Of a DNA stretch of 64,000 nucleotides, positions 63,880-64,000 are shown piece after piece. Source of the DNA: Tridacna crocea (taxonomy: Eukaryota > Mollusca > Bivalvia > Cardiida > Cardiidae); NCBI GenBank assembly GCA_943736015.1, contig OX031069.1, positions 41,202,728 through 41,266,727 of the forward strand, given 5' to 3'. The translations under genes were made by a program, and so were the position numbers. Within the stretch, counting starts at the first letter, position 1; each line of letters starts with the position of its first letter. Below the pieces are notes generated by a model that was not told the origin of the DNA, searched no databases, and saw only the letters and a program-made list of their open reading frames with translations.

Positions 63880-64000
63880 CAAAGCCACCTGCGCAGTCGG
63901 TAGCCTGCAGTAAACTTGACAACAGGGAGTCGTGGGTTCAATCCCGAGCTCGGCCAATTTTTTTCCGAAGACTCATGATAGTCATTGCGACAGGATTGAT
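63880..64000 (+). mobile_element. S1 SINE, cut by the window end
   Basis: Head cctgcgcagtcggtagcctg (A box) and gtgggttcaatcccgagctc (B box), then ttttttccgaagactcatga and tagtcattgcgacaggatt. It continues beyond the window. Confidence 0.75.

Noticed and set aside
1-64000. Retroviral, LTR, Polinton or LINE remains
   Set aside because: No paired long terminal repeats, no reverse-transcriptase, integrase or capsid-like motifs were seen in any frame. The interspersed elements are short and non-coding.

Overview
This is nuclear DNA of an animal and most likely of a bivalve mollusc, probably a heterodont clam or mussel. The base composition is AT-rich. There are no operons or ribosome-binding sites, open frames are short and scattered, and more than half of the window is built from short interspersed repeats. 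The bivalve call is an inference. It rests on the tRNA-headed SINEs, on GC-rich hairpin elements of a type I remember from clam and dreissenid sequences, and on 'aacaagaggaccaagatggc' and 'agctcacttgagcac' repeats common in bivalves. No viral, retroviral, Polinton or LINE coding sequence was recognised, and no transposase gene is visible. All mobile DNA here looks non-autonomous.

One protein-coding locus is supported. At 45466-45862 on the + strand there is a 5' coding exon with a signal peptide and a helix resembling the start of TGF-beta-superfamily propeptides. It ends at a GTAAGG donor. A TATA box lies about 720 bp upstream, with a CCAAT motif and a short upstream ORF nearby. The remaining exons are not recognisable in the window and probably lie beyond it. 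The first intron carries several repeats close to the donor.

The repeat landscape can be sorted into families, lettered here for convenience. A: TTAA-flanked MITE of about 228 bp with a strong central palindrome, about 50 copies or fragments. B: a second TTAA-flanked MITE of about 200-220 bp with a different palindrome, about 15 copies. C: a GC-rich double-hairpin MITE whose four best copies are each exactly 261 bp with 4-bp palindromic target duplications. D: an element of about 330-370 bp with 10-bp target duplications, five near-complete copies. E, F, G, I, J: further dispersed families. K and M: elements with terminal inverted repeats. L: a foldback family. S1, S2, S3: tRNA-derived SINEs.

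There are five tandem arrays: an 80-bp satellite (14860-16960), a 64-66-bp minisatellite (28651-29480), a 62-65-bp minisatellite in two inverted blocks (38107-38605 and 42085-42310), a unit of about 107 bp near 12.85 kb, and a loose unit of about 150-200 bp near 39.1-39.6 kb. Nested insertions give relative ages: SINE S2 inside A (26 kb), D inside C (11.5 kb), A inside a tandem unit (13 kb), and A inside A (37.7 kb).

Layout: 1-1 kb is unassigned. 1-14 kb is a mosaic of A, S1, S2, C, D and K. 14-17 kb is satellite. 17-28 kb holds A, B, E, F, I and J with nested SINEs. 28.6-29.5 kb is a minisatellite. 29.5-31 kb and 33-34.4 kb are mostly unassigned. 34-44 kb holds C, B, D, M and the inverted minisatellite. 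44.4-46 kb is the gene. 46-64 kb is again a repeat mosaic, with the longest quiet stretches at 47.6-48.1, 53.6-54.6, 54.7-55.8 and 61.4-62.3 kb.
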